Position numbers and translations under genes: made by a program | Notes under the pieces: generated by a model | What the model was told of the DNA's origin: nothing | The model's database searches: none | Seen by the model: the letters and a program-made list of their open reading frames with translations, nothing else | Assembly: GCA_031213475.1 (NCBI GenBank) | Contig: JARUPZ010000017.1 | Location: forward strand, 3,902,849-3,966,848 | DNA: 64,000 bases | Origin: Nereocystis luetkeana | Lineage: Eukaryota > Sar > Phaeophyceae > Laminariales > Laminariaceae | Reading direction: 5' to 3' | In this document: piece after piece, positions 35,815 to 46,039 of the stretch | Layout of the letters: each line of letters begins with the position of its first letter | How positions within the stretch are numbered: the first letter of the stretch is position 1

Positions 35815-35975
35815 AGTGCAATTTTGGTGGGCAGCCGAGTTTGGTCGAGAGTTCCAGCTCCTTCTTCGGCGCATCCGTAAATATTATCCCGCTACTGCAC
35901 TGCCGTGTCAAGAATGTCACGCGTGTGTGTGCCGTGTGTGCCGTGTGTCACGTGTGGAGTGCTTTCAAGATATTT

Positions 35976-36009
<34 letters not shown>

Positions 36010-39000
36010 CTGCAGTCCTCGGCTTTTTGCGGCAGGAGTATTCTTCGCCGTGGGCGCCACAGCAAAGACAAAAGACATGCATGCATTAACTTACGGGCAG
36101 ATACGACGCAACAATGTCTGGCGGGATCGTCAAGAAAATCTATTGAAACGATTGAAACGATTCAGTCAATAGTAACGGTTCCACACCGTTTCCGTGTAGG
36201 TTTGGTCCCCAAAAAAAAGCAGGTGTAGTTCCATGAAAGGGGTCTCTCTGCTGCTGTACACGTCTATATGTACATGTATACATATTTTTTTCAATATCAC
36301 TTTTACTTTCCGTCCTAGCTCGTAGAAGGTTTTACCCTCGGCGATCTTCTGGACAAGCCGTGGTCACAGGTGTCGTCCCTGCTCCCCCCCGGTACGTGCC
36401 TTTGTTTTTTGCCGCGCATAGGGTTCAGCATTCCAACTGCTCTCGTCGATTTTCATCGAATGTAGCTATTTTACTCACGCTCTCGCGCTTTCCGCTAATC
36501 AAGTTCTTTTTTTGCTAGAAAATAAAGTCCCTACGAGCATGCACTCATATGTACAGCAGTAATACGCAGATCTTTCTCAACGTCGAAATTATTGTACTAT
36601 GTGCGTAGGGTACAATATCGCGTGTTTTTGTCTTTTTCAGATCGTTCTTGCGCCACTACCCTATTACGGGGGCCCATAGTTAATAGGACCTATGGTATAC
36701 ATAAAAAACCTACCAGTACCAGGTAAATATTTAACAATTTTTACGAAGCACTAACAATTTTTGGTCCTATTAACTATGGTCCCCCGTGATAGGCACGTCT
36801 CGGAGAGAACCTTGTACATGAGTAACCCTTTCAGAATTGCAGTCCCGTTTCGGGGGCAAAGCACTCAACTTTCAAGCAGTTTGGCCCCAATGGTCCTCAT
36901 AACGGGACTGCAGTCCTCAAAGGGTCGATACACCGCCTTAGGTTCATTCTTGTCGGAGAGCGTTTTTTTTCCGTAATTTCCAAAGTTTTGAAATAGTTGG
37001 AGATATGTATCAATATACGGAGGCGTTCTGTCACTATTCGTGAAATTCTCCAGAACCAAAAATATCAAGCTTGTTTAACATTCCAATATTTGGAAGAAAA
37101 AAAACAGGAAAATATGGAAGATTGAAAAATTGCGCGAAAAAAATGTCGAAAATTTGGAAAAAAAAAGCTCTCCGATAAGAATGACCCTTAGCCTTGTTTA
37201 TTTTTCCCTTTTTTTTCTGCTCCACGCCCTATTTTTTTTCGAACTATTACGGGGGACCATTTAAATAGGACCTATGGAACACACGAAAACCTATACATTT
37301 AACTATTTTTGCTAACAATATTTGGTTCTATTTACTATGGTCCCCCGTAATATTATTAATATCAAACTTGCGTGTTTTGTTTTTTCCTGCCCGTGTTTCG
37401 CCTTTCTTTTGTTGCCTGTTTGTTTTTCTCCTTTCGCCAGTGTGCTGCATGAGCCCCGGGGACTGCGGCGAGAAGAGTTGTCCGTGCTTTTGCTTGTGTA
37501 TGGAGTCGTTCTGCTGCAATAGCTGCGCGGTTAGCTCTAGCAGGTCGGTTCAGATCGTGATGCGTCCGATGTGGAGAAGGTGTTTTGGCTGTGTGTGGAG
37601 GCTTTGTCGCTCTCGCGTACAGAGGCGTTGTTGCTCTATAGCCGATGCCATCCGTTTTTTCTTGTGTATGGTGGCATTTTTTGTTGTGTACGAAGGCACG
37701 CCTTTGCTCGTGTATGCATTTATATTTTTGCTATTGTATTGAGGTGCAGGGTGTTATTTTTTTCTTGTGTGTGGAGGCGTTTTTTGCTAGTGTGTGGGGG
37801 CGTTCTTGCTTGTGTAAGGGGGTAGCAGTTTCGCTTGTGTATGGAGTTGTTCTTGCTCGTGTACGGAGTCGTTCTACTGTGTATGGAGGCATTCTTGGCT
37901 GTGCATGGAAGTGTTCTTCCTGTGTATAGATGGCACTCTTGCTTGCGTATTGACGTTTTTTGTTTGTGTATGGAGGCATGGTTGCTTGTGTATGAGGGCG
38001 TTGTTGCTTGTTCATGGAGGCGTTGTTGCTTGCGTATACAAACGTTCTTGCTTGTATGTGGACCTACGTTAGTAGTTTAGCTTTTTCATGTGGGCATTCT
38101 CGCTGGCGTTTGGAGACATTCTTGCTCATATATGGAGGCATCATTGCTTGTGTACTTGTATGGAGGCATTATTTGCTTGTCGAAACAGACATCATCGCTG
38201 GGGTCCGAGGGCCTACTCTATTTCATCAGCTGCGCCGCGAACTCAAGGCTTTTACCGAAATTCCCTCCTATGGTTTATGTTGCTGCCTGCTCCTCTTGGG
38301 TGTCTCAGGATGTACCTAATGGACAAGTTCAGGGTCATGCCCGATCCGTGGGACAACAGGATCATCGTGAGCACAGTCTGTTGCACCCGTATATCGTGGT
38401 TGCTGTGGTTGGGTTGGTGTGCCTGTTTCACGTGTTGTTGTTGGTGTTGGTGTTGCTGCGTTATCGATCGTCCTTGCGTATTGTTGTTGCTGCCACTGCC
38501 CTTGCTGCCTTTTGTTCTCGTGATGTGGTGACTTATGTTTCCTCTTCTTGCAACCCTTGTTGTCATCGACCAGATCGTCTACATATCATCTACACAAGAT
38601 ATCACGATCTAAGCCTTTCAAGGTAGATAGATGGAATAGATCCCTGATCTGTATCATCTGTCTAGCTCATGTTGCCGCGGTGGAACTGTATAATCTGGGT
38701 GATGTAGGACATGTTTCCTGGGTCTGATCTGTCTTACACGGATTCTGCACAACCTCTCACAACGGCAGCTGAGGAACTAGATCATCTAAATGTAGATCGT
38801 GATCGATCTGTAGATGATCTGTCGGACTGGTGAAGTTATCCTTCCTATTTTCATCCTATTATGTTGTTCAACTTGTCCGTGCTATTTCTAAAACATATCT
38901 TCTCCTTTTTGTTTTCTTCGACGTTTTTTCCTCCTCCTCCTCCTCCTCCTCCGCCCCCCCCCCCCCCCCCCACCCACACCCCCAATCCCCCACCCCTGCC

Positions 39001-41379
39001 TTCTTGTCATTATCGTATATGGTTGTTTCTGTTTCTTGTTTTGTTTCTGCAGCGCTTCAACAACTTCCTGCAGCTGCTTTCGTGCATCTGCAACATCGCC
39101 TCCATTTGCATCCCCGACATCCGCGAGCTGGCGAGGATCATCGACCTCATCGCCGACCTGGTCTACATGACCACCGTCGGCTGCATGACGGTAAGATTCT
39201 TGGGAAGGTGGGGAGAGGGGGAGGGGCGGGGGGTGTACCCGTTTGTTTCTTGCCTTGTGTCATTTGACCGTTGCCCACGCATACCCTCTCGAGACGGAGA
39301 AGCGTTCCTACTCGTAAGGAAGACACCTGCAAACATTTGGTACCTCGTTACCAGGTACTTTTTTTTGTTTTGTATGACACATACGCACGAGAAAGTTTTT
39401 ACTGTGTCTTATCCGCTTTCTGTTTCGCCGCCTCCAGCCACGACCTAGTCCCCCTATTACGGGGGACCATAGTTAATAGGACCTATGGTATACATAAAAA
39501 CCTATATATTTAACCATTTTTACTAACAATATTTGGTCCTATTAACTATGGTCCCCCGTAATAGATGGGCGATCGTTTTCTCGCCACTTTTCTATGTCAC
39601 ATTCGTCTAGGAGGCGGAGTGGGGAGGGGGGGTGGGGGGGAAACCACCTGTTCGTGGCGATGCGGGGCATTTGATTTTGTTGGTTAGAAACGCCCCCCTT
39701 GTACTGGAGCCCCCCCGCCCCCCCCCCCCCCCAAATTAACACGACGCTGTCATCCATAAGCAATGAAGTCCACCTCGAAAGCGGTTCTGAGCACGATGCA
39801 GCTCACCCTTTATGCGACTTGCCGGGCACCTCACGTTTCGATACGCGCTTGGTGCAAGCAATGTATGTCTGCTTGACCGGTGAAAACCCGACGTGCTCCG
39901 TCCCGGCACTGTAGGGGTGCGAGGGTCTTATGACTATACGGCTACGGCGACGCATGATATCGGCTACACCCCTCCCCCCCCCCCCCCCCCCCCCCACGGC
40001 TGCGAGAAAACGATCGCTATCCTAGGAGATAGATGGTGGCCACAGGCGGCCAAACAGGAAGGGGATAAGATTAGTAAAAATTTTCTATGTAGTATATGGA
40101 AACAACGCAATGAACGCCCAACTGTTGGAGGTCTCTCTTAGGAGTAGGAATGGTGCTCCGTCTCGAAAGGCGTGCGTGGTCAATGGTCAAATGACTAAGG
40201 CAAGCATCAAATGAGTACCCCCCCCCCCCCCCTTCCACCCCCTCCCCGTCTGTCGGGTAGGATCTTGCGCAACGGGTGACAGGGTATTCGCAGAGAGTGG
40301 GGTGGAAACCCATATTTCGTTGGATTTCTTGTGGGGTGTTTCCTACATACTATTGACTCCAACCCCGAGAAGCTTTAGGATGCTCCTAAAATGTTGTGGC
40401 TAAAAAAGGTGGCCAACTTGCCCCGCCGGCGAAAAACAAAATGGTGGCCAACTTGCCACCGAGTGTATATAGATGACGGCCTCGAAGATGTCAGGTGAAT
40501 CCATGGCCTAGTAGGCGAGAGCTTGCCGGCGGCGTCCTACGGTATCCTCCCAAACAAAACCAAGAAAACAAAAAAAACAAACTCTTGCTTTTTTATGCCA
40601 TTCGAGACGGATAAAAAAAAAATGTCATCTGTTTTTGTGCACACCAGCGGTCATTGCTTTTTTATCACACGCCTGGCCAACTTGCCTCCTGCGAAAAAAA
40701 GGTGGCCAACTTGCGCCACCGCCAAAAAAAAAACGTGGCCAACATGCCACTGTTTTTTTGTTCACCTATTAATATTACGGGGGGTCATAGTTAACAGGAC
40801 CAAATATTGTTAGTAAAAATGATTAAACATATAGGTTTTTATGTATACCATAGGTCCTGTTAACTATGGTCCCCCGTAATAGTTATTTTCGGGTCGGGAT
40901 TCGTTCTGAAGGTTCCATGAATTGGGGGGTGCCGTTTTTGTAGTCGGAAGCAAGCAGACCGCAAGAAAGTCAGCCACATTTGCTCCCCGACCAGATTCTT
41001 CGCAAAATGCGCTATTTCACGGGACGTGAATTCCGTGGGACCATAGTAAGTAGGACCAAATATTGTTAGCAAAAATAGGGAATATATATTGGTTTTTGTC
41101 TGTTCCCGTAAATCCTATTTACTATGTATGGTCCCCCGTACATGTCCTAATAGTGTACTGCTGTACATGTCCTATGGGTTGATCGTAATCTGTCCGTTGT
41201 GTGAGTTGTTGCATGCCACTGACCCCCCCCCCCCCCCCCCCCCTGCGCCCTCCTTTTCCCACGCCCCTCCCCGGCCCGTTTCTCCCTCCGCGATCGTGAA
41301 AACCCAGGGGCAAATGGTGTTCGAGATGGATTACCAGGACCAAAATGCCCCCAAGGGGCAGGTTATGGCGGGACGGTAA
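32373..41379 (+). CDS. Small Cys-rich PLAC8-like membrane protein, six exons, 5' end not found
   Basis: Exons at 32373-32469, 34215-34322, 37441-37543, 38309-38366, 39053-39190 and 41308-41379 join to 576 bases, 191 codons plus stop, with every junction in phase. The product has about 20 Cys in clusters. In order it reads FQIGMMEAPCKNPCW, an FGCLCTCCAQF block, ALDGNLDNYLCCQGYYP, CGEKSCP, CNSCAVSSSR, MDKFRVMPDPWDNRII, and a hydrophobic stretch (RFNNFLQLLSCICNIASICI) that could associate with membrane. I recall this order from a protist protein family (oomycetes and algae) that resembles PLAC8/cornifelin-type Cys-rich proteins; the function is unknown. The initiator Met is missing: either an unrecognised exon lies upstream, or the first exon starts further 5' (the frame stays open to about 32343). 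Introns carry MITEs, microsatellites and exon-derived repeats. Confidence 0.85.
32480..33260. repeat. GGTAACGCTTGA minisatellite with a G-rich insert
   Basis: Many loose 12-14-bp units (GGTAACGCTTAAGGTAACGC) start right after the exon 1 donor. They are broken by a TTAA-MITE (32727-32823) and a G/A tract (33056-33180) with a 22-base G run. Confidence 0.75.
32727..32823. mobile_element. TTAA-MITE inside an intronic minisatellite
   Basis: GTCTTAGAACTGCAGTCCCG, paired with GTTTGTCCCCCAAAACGGGA then CTGCGGCCCTAAAAG. It interrupts the GGTAACGCTTGA-type repeat after Cys-rich exon 1. Confidence 0.85.
33300..33435. repeat. Purine minisatellite
   Basis: Direct repeat of GGAGGGAGGAAGGAGGATGG then AGGGTGGAGGGAA, followed by GGGA runs. 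The strand asymmetry could favour triplex or G-quadruplex DNA. Confidence 0.85.
33876..34060 (+). mobile_element. SINE-C 3' half
   Basis: Begins CCGGACACCTCACGGCGCTT and ends CGAGTACACCCCCCCCC. It lies in the intron before Cys-rich exon 2. Confidence 0.75.
34215..34322 (+). CDS. Cys-rich protein exon 2
   Basis: The acceptor is TTTTGGATCAG|GGTGCA. It reads CMFGCLCTCCAQFVVRKKAL then DGNLDNYLCCQGYYP. The donor ATCCCA|GTGAGT leaves an A that forms Met with exon 3. The C-x-C-x2-C-C cluster and CCQGY are the family core. Confidence 0.88.
34920..35560. repeat. Tandem duplication, about 300 bp, with a MITE between copies
   Basis: GGACCGTTTGGATTA-ATATGA then GTGGTGC-TGGC-GAGGC-CC and CAGAAAACTA occurs at 35060-35155 and 35428-35512. 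Upstream parts also correspond (GCCTGTTTGTTGGAGGCTGC against AGCTGTTTGTTGTCGGAGCC). Confidence 0.75.
35177..35286. mobile_element. TA-MITE between two copies of a tandem duplication
   Basis: TATTAAGGGGGGCGATAATA to TATGGCCCCCCGTGATA. It lies at the boundary between the 34920 and 35286 duplicate blocks. Confidence 0.85.
35781..35816. repeat. (GCT)n microsatellite
   Basis: Twelve perfect or near-perfect units. Confidence 0.95.
35973..36010. repeat. (TTG)n microsatellite
   Basis: Twelve units in the same intron as the (GCT)n tract. Confidence 0.95.
36290..36555 (+). repeat. Exon-like dispersed repeat, copy 1
   Basis: Shares most of its length with 46040-46308. It contains an exon-like core: acceptor TTTCCGTCCTAG|CTCGTA, reading LVEGFTLGDLLDKPWSQVSS, donor CCCG|GTACGT. 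It cannot join the Cys-rich exons in frame, so it is not part of that gene. Confidence 0.6.
36661..36791. mobile_element. TA-MITE with ACCAGTACCAGGTA insertion
   Basis: Complete ends. ACCTACCAGTACCAGGTAAA is inserted in the middle. It lies in the intron before Cys-rich exon 3. Confidence 0.88.
36822..36928. mobile_element. TTAA-MITE
   Basis: GTAACCCTTTCAGAATTGCA, paired with CATAACGGGACTGCAGTCCT then CAAAGGG. The right arm has a short insertion (ATGGTCCTC). Confidence 0.82.
37245..37352. mobile_element. TA-MITE near Cys-rich exon 3
   Basis: CTATTACGGGGGACCATTTA to TATGGTCCCCCGTAATA. It ends 89 bp before the exon 3 start without disturbing the acceptor tract. Confidence 0.9.
37441..37543 (+). 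CDS. Cys-rich protein exon 3
   Basis: The acceptor is CTTTCGCCAG|TGTGCT. It reads CCMSPGDCGEKSCPCFCLCM then ESFCCNSCAVSSSR. The donor is CTAGCAG|GTCGGT. Its segment at 37489-37516 is the apparent seed of the minisatellite that fills the following intron. Confidence 0.9.
37555..38190 (+). repeat. 25-bp minisatellite derived from Cys-rich exon 3
   Basis: Twenty or more imperfect units near TTGCTTGTGTATGGAGGCGT then TCTTG fill the intron after exon 3. The exon contains TTTTGCTTGTGTATGGAGTC then GTTCTGCTGC at 37489-37516, coding for CFCLCMESFC. The repeat begins within about 20 bp of the donor. Units are most regular at 37780-38050. Confidence 0.85.
38309..38366 (+). CDS. Cys-rich protein exon 4
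   Basis: A 58-bp exon. The acceptor GTGTCTCAG|GATGTA completes the Arg of SSSR. It reads MYLMDKFRVMPDPWDNRII. The donor is ATCATC|GTGAGC, phase 0. The family usually has DPCDNR; here the Cys is Trp. Confidence 0.88.
38590..38830. repeat. CTGATCTGTATGATCTG-type repeat, copy 2
   Basis: Intronic, after Cys-rich exon 4. It has inner palindromic AGATCGTGATCGATCT-type strings near its right end. Confidence 0.5.
39053..39190 (+). CDS. Cys-rich protein exon 5
   Basis: The acceptor is TTTCTGCAG|CGCTTC. It reads RFNNFLQLLSCICNIASICI, then IRELARIIDLIADLVYMTT and VGCMT; this is the hydrophobic C-terminal half. The donor is ATGACG|GTAAGA, phase 0. Confidence 0.9.
39455..39563. mobile_element. TA-MITE, consensus-like copy
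   Basis: The two ends are almost perfectly inverted over 28 bp. It lies in the last intron of the Cys-rich gene. Confidence 0.92.
39757..39993 (+). mobile_element. SINE-C 3' half
   Basis: Contains CTTGGTGCAAGCAATG and GGTGAAAACCCGACGTGC. It ends GGCTACACCCCTCCCCCCC, running into a LINE-C fragment. Confidence 0.7.
39998..40238 (+). mobile_element. LINE-C 3' fragment
   Basis: CGCTATCCTAGGAGATAGAT through GGTGCTCCGTCTCGAAAGG to ATGAGTACCCCCCCC. It directly follows a SINE-C copy. Confidence 0.65.
40773..40881. mobile_element. TA-MITE
   Basis: TATTACGGGGGGTCATAGTT to CTATGGTCCCCCGTAATA. Confidence 0.9.
41030..41142. mobile_element. TA-MITE, left end decayed
   Basis: TCCGTGGGACCATAGTAAGT to CTATGTATGGTCCCCCGTAC. 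Confidence 0.82.
41308..41379 (+). CDS. Cys-rich protein exon 6 (last)
   Basis: The acceptor is AAAACCCAG|GGGCAA, after a long pyrimidine tract that includes a C run at 41221-41243. It reads GQMVFEMDYQDQNAPKGQVM, then AGR and TAA. The reading is phase-consistent and continues the GCMT end of exon 5. The exact acceptor is the least certain point. Confidence 0.75.
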   Translation, partial: GQMVFEMDYQDQNAPKGQVMAGR

Positions 41380-41394
41380 AATTTTAACCGACTC

Positions 41395-42070
41395 CACGTG
41401 CCTCCCCCCCCCCCCCCCCCCGTCCCCCGCCCTCAGAATTCCGGCAAAATTCAGTTTTGGGAAACCCACCCACAACGCCCCCACCCGCCCACTCATCCTC
41501 CCCATTGTCGGCACTACTACTGTAACAACATTTTTTTTTTTTTTTTGGGGGGGGGGAGGGGGAAGGGGGAAGAAACAAAAAAAATCACGACATGTTGGTT
41601 TTCGTGCGATGCTCCAAAAAACGTTTTGTAGAAGACCTACGATTCGCCCCCCATCAGCGGCATTCCTAGATCAGTTTTTGTTTCTCGGAGAAAGCGCGAA
41701 TCAGTTTGTTCTTTTTCAGAAAACCCGGATCGGTTCATTTTTCGGAAAACCCTCTCCAGCATGTTTTTCGGGAACATCTCTTCCCAGCCCCCCCCCCCCC
41801 CCCCCTCCCTCCCCCCAGGCTGCGTTCATGCATCGCTATGTCTTTAGGAAACCCCCCAAGCGTTGGTGGCATTTTCCCGCGGCATTCTGTGTCTGTAGGA
41901 CCTCCCCCCCCCCCCCCCCCACTCCCCTCGTCGATGGCATATTCTTGCACCATTTTGGCGTGGGACCCCCCCCCACCCCGACCTTCTTTGGGACCCCCCC
42001 CCCCCCCCCCCCCCTCTCCGCGTCGATGTTGTGGTAGTTATGTTGAAAGCTGCTGTGCTGTCCCCCCCCC
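41395..42070. repeat. C-run modular region after the Cys-rich gene
   Basis: Seven or more runs of 12-20 C separate short unique pieces. Three pieces near CGTCGATGTTGTGGTAGTTA then TGTTGAAAGCTGCTGTGCTG recur (42013, 42616, 42673). No gene seen. Confidence 0.6.
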
Positions 42071-42084
42071 CCCCTATTTTTTAT

Positions 42085-42620
42085 AGGTTGGGTTGGCGTC
42101 GGTTGGCAACGACGCTGTAAAGCATGCCGCTCACTACGTGCGCTAGACAACCTGGGTACCGTTTTGTTTTTTTGTTTTTTTGTTTTTTTGGCGGTCGCCC
42201 ACAGCTGGTTGTCGAGTTAGATCATTTGTGCGAGGTAAAGAACCTTTACTCCGCACAATTAGGAGTGATCGTATCACGTAGTGTTCAAGGTAAGGCACCC
42301 AATTGGCAGTTACATAGTACTCCCATTGCTGTCTCTGAAAATGCCTACACCGGAAATTCAATCAACTCATTGAAGCTGTCGTCCATATGCAAGTCCGCCT
42401 CAAAAGCGGTTCTTAGTAGGATGCAGCTCACCCTTCATGCGACTCGCCAGACACCTCACGGCGCTTCGCGCTTGGTGCAAGCAATGTCTGCCTGGTCGGT
42501 GAAAACCCGACATGCTCCGTCCCGGCATTGTAGGGATGCGAGGGTCTATGGTCATACGACTACGACCATGCATGAGATCGAGTACATCTCTCCTATCGAG
42601 TACACCCCCCCCCCCCTCCG
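42085..42620 (+). mobile_element. SINE-C, full length, flanked by 47-bp direct repeats
   Basis: Runs from ATAGGTTGGGTTGGCG to CGAGTACACCCCCCCCC. The sequence CGTCGATGT-GTGGTAGTTA then TGTTGAAAGCTGCTGTGCTG plus a C run lies on both sides (42013-42073 and 42616-42673), with a third copy at 42673-42717. Confidence 0.75.
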
Positions 42621-43539
42621 CGTCGATGTGGTGGTAGTTATGTTGAAAGCTGCTGTGCTGTCCCCCCCCCCCCTCCGCGTCGATGTGGTGGTAGTTATGT
42701 TGAAAGCTGCTGTGCTGTGTCGGTATGTGCTCTGGCTTGTTTTGACTTGGCCTGGTAGCGACCCCTGTTGGGAGAGAGTTCGTTGGCTTTGGAGGCGGTA
42801 GGGTTTCCATGTGTGTGGGGGGGGTCCCCATGGGAGAGAGGGGGGGGTCCTCAAGGGGGGGGGGGGGGGGAGACTCATGGCCGGGACCCCTGTTCAGGCC
42901 GAGATCGTGGGATAGTGCGGGGAGATTGTGGAAAATTAGAGTGATGGAAGGCGGGGTGGTAGGGGTGGGGGGAGCGGGAGGTAGTTACGATTGGTGATCC
43001 AGTGACGCGAAATTGCGGGGTGACCCCCCTTCCTCCCACGGCCAGAATGCCTGCAACTTGTGTTGTGTTTAGGAACCCCGTCCGCGGTGCTTGTCTGCGT
43101 AAAGGCCTGGCCGTTCTGACCGCGAAGTCCCGCCGCGGGGTAATGGCCTGGCCGGGGGGGGTGGGGGGGGGGGGGCGGCTAGTTGGCACACATGCCGGCC
43201 CCCGGTACATACCTATCTCGGGAAAACGGCCTGTCGTTTCGTTTAGCTGTCTCTGATTATTGTGTTCCCCACTATTTCTATACATGTATGTGCTTTCTCT
43301 CTTTTATTAGTTGTGGGAAGGGGCGACCGACCCTCTACCGTTTTGGCCACCACCGGTCACGAGGAGCGATGGTGGTGGTGGGAACGAGGGGAGGGGGGGG
43401 GGGGGAGGGAGGGGTAATCGGAGGGGGGCCTGGCGGGAAGGGGGTGGAGGTCGCGGCAAGGCAAAAGGCCTGTGGATGTAAATCTTCCTGGTGAAGCGAA
43501 TACCGCTCGCTGTACCAGCAAGAGCCATATCCACATAGG

Positions 43540-43700
43540 AAACCCGGGGATGTCCCCAGGATGCCCCCTGATCCGCGTGGAAAATCCGGGGATGTACTCA
43601 GGATGTTCGCTGATCCCCATAGGACACCCGGGGATGTACCCATCTTGTCCCCTGACCCACATAGGAAACCCGGGGATGGCCGGGACGTCCCCTGACAAGC
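43540..43700. repeat. 48-bp minisatellite, four units
   Basis: Units contain CATAGGAAACCCGGGGATGT then CCCCAGGATG and CCCCTGATCC. Confidence 0.85.
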
Positions 43701-44054
43701 ACAAGCCTCACTACAGGAGTTTAGTATAGGGAGGTCAGTCAAGGGGTGCAGCCGTGGTATCTTCTTGCATGTTTTGGTGGGGGCGGGGGGGGGGCAGACG
43801 TTGTTGCGTGCGTTGGGTGGCAGGGGTATATGTGTACGTTTCAGGTCTTGGTTTATTTTGACTTTTTTTTTGTCGAAATCGAGGAGGCGGTGGCAATGTC
43901 GAAACCCCCCTCCCGCAAAACGAGGAAGCTATACGTATCTATTCCTAGATTATTTCTTGTTTTTTCTCTTGGAATGATGGACATCGAATGTGTGTTGGAT
44001 GTCGCTTGCTCTCTCGCTCGTCGGGTTGGGTTGCGACACGAGTCGTGTCCTCGC

Positions 44055-44440
44055 AGGAGGCAGTAGGTTTGTTGTGGCCGAAGGTAGTAGGTCTGAACTG
44101 CCGTATGAAGGCAGTAGGTCTCGACGGAGGTACGCCACGGCAGTAGGTCTGAGCGGCCGTATATCATGGCAGTGGGTCATTCGACCGAACAGTAGGTCTG
44201 TGACAGTAGGTCCGAGCGGATGTCTGCTGTGGCGTGAGGCAGTGGGGTCTGCGCGGCTGTATGACATTACACTCTATAAGCAGTAGGTCTGAGTGGGGGG
44301 AAGCGCATGTCTTGCGACAGGCAGTAGGTCTGAGCAGCTGTATGGTGTGGCAGGAGGCAGTAGGGCTGAGCGGCCGAATGCCGTTACGCAGTGCAGTAGG
44401 TCTGAGCCGAAAGCTTCTTGCCATGGCAGTATGCAAGTGC
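44055..44440. repeat. GGCAGTAGGTCTGAGCGG minisatellite
   Basis: About ten units of GCAGTAGGTCTGAGCGGCCG then TATG, with variable 20-40-bp spacers. Confidence 0.85.
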
Positions 44441-44559
44441 GGTATCTCGGAGCGGACAGCCTTATGTCAAAAGGCAGTGCGCAGTTGCTGCGAGCGAGCG
44501 ACCGTCCGGGTAGCCGTGCGTCATGGCATGGGAGTGGCCGTGTGTCGTGACTGTAGACA

Positions 44560-46030
44560 GTCGGTTTAGGCCGTACACCTGACGAAGGGGGGTGCAGCAG
44601 GAGGCACATCTTATTGGGGCGGTTTTTCGCGCGCGGTGACAAGCGAAGGAGGCGTGAAGGGGGGGGGGACGGGGACGGGGTGGCGGCCGCGATATGCATC
44701 TTTATGTATGGGGGAGGATAACGAATTATGGCACCGGGCTTTTTCTGCGCGTTTCCTTCCCCCCCCCCCCTCGTGCGTTCCGTACATCGCAGGTTAACGT
44801 AAAAAAACGAGAAAGGTGAACACTCTCTTGTTTTATTTGTTTCACTTCTTTCTGGCAACAAGCGTGCCGCAGGGAAACGGTGAAAAATATAATTTGCTAC
44901 TTTTTTCGGTTATTTTCGTTTTTTTTGGAAGCGAGAAAGAAATATAAACTAACAAAAAGAAAAGTCCGCTTGAAAAATGTTCAATCACCGGCATGGCGTC
45001 GGTGGTGCTGCTGGTGTCTTTGTGAGAGCAAGCAACAAGGTCGAAGGAAGCGTTTGGAGTGGAGAAAACTTTCACTGAGACACATTGGCGAGTAGCGTAT
45101 TTCGGAACCAAGCCAGAGTCGGCGGATTGATCGATATATATATATACAACATAACTTTTTTTTTTGGCTGCGGTTGGGTCAGGAGGCCGTCATTTTTTTT
45201 ATTTTTTATTTTTGGGATTCGTCGATGAGGAGAGAGGGTAAAGCGAGTGGGTGTATCTATATTTGAACACGCTTGGCTCGTGTAGTTGGTAGTAGATATA
45301 GTAGGGCTCTCAAGCAATAATGCGGCTTCAGTATCATGTTCTAATGATGAACCGAACCGTGTATTTTTTCTTACGGTTTTCTTACTTCGCCGTATATTTG
45401 TCGCCTGGTTTAGTTTTTTGTTTCGGCGTGCAGTCAGATATAGTTTGAATTGATCAGTCGGTCGATTCAAACGTTTCTAGCAGCTGCGGTTATTAAACGT
45501 ACCATTAATAAATCATGTCCAAGATTGGCATGTTTTGTCTCCGATCGGAAACCGGCATTTTCAAATCCTAGTTTCCGACTGCATAAGAAGTGGTTAGGGT
45601 GTAGTTTTTGTTTCCACTTAAAAGAAGAAAAAAAAACGCTGCTCTCCCATCTTTTTATGAAATCAGTTATTCGACCACTATTAATAATAACATTTGTTTT
45701 TTTTAGCAGTTTTCTTTTGCCTTCGTTGGAACATCAAGCCACGGCCACCGCGCTCGCGGCGGTGGCTTCACCCATGTCTCCCGGCGCTTCCCGTCACAAA
45801 GCGTTTTCGGTTCTGCTCGGTGCGGTCGGCGAGAAACCGCACCCCCCGCGTCTGCAAAAGACGTGTTTTCACTTGAACAAAAACTACTTACTGTAGAGTC
45901 ACGATTCGAAGACAATTCCTGGTATTAATAGGAAGCAGTCTCGTGGAATCTGGCTTTTGCTTGTACCGCAGAAATCAAACAAAATCACTGCTGTCGTTTA
46001 TCTTGATTTTTAGGGGTGACTTTTTTTTCT
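44560..46030. other. No gene assigned
   Basis: 45450-45896 is open on the plus strand, and 45715-45880 is GC rich (reads SPGASRHKAFSVLLGAVGEK). No family or convincing splice pair is recognised. Confidence 0.35.
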
Positions 46031-46039
46031 GTTTTGTTT

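Noticed and set aside
36290..36420. An extra exon of the Cys-rich gene
   Set aside because: Exons 2 and 3 join perfectly in phase without it, and including it breaks the frame.
45715..45880. Copy of the POLD2 last exon start (GTCTTTTGCAG|ACGCGG on the minus strand)
   Set aside because: Similarity to 47819 is limited to about 15 bp around the acceptor and could be chance.
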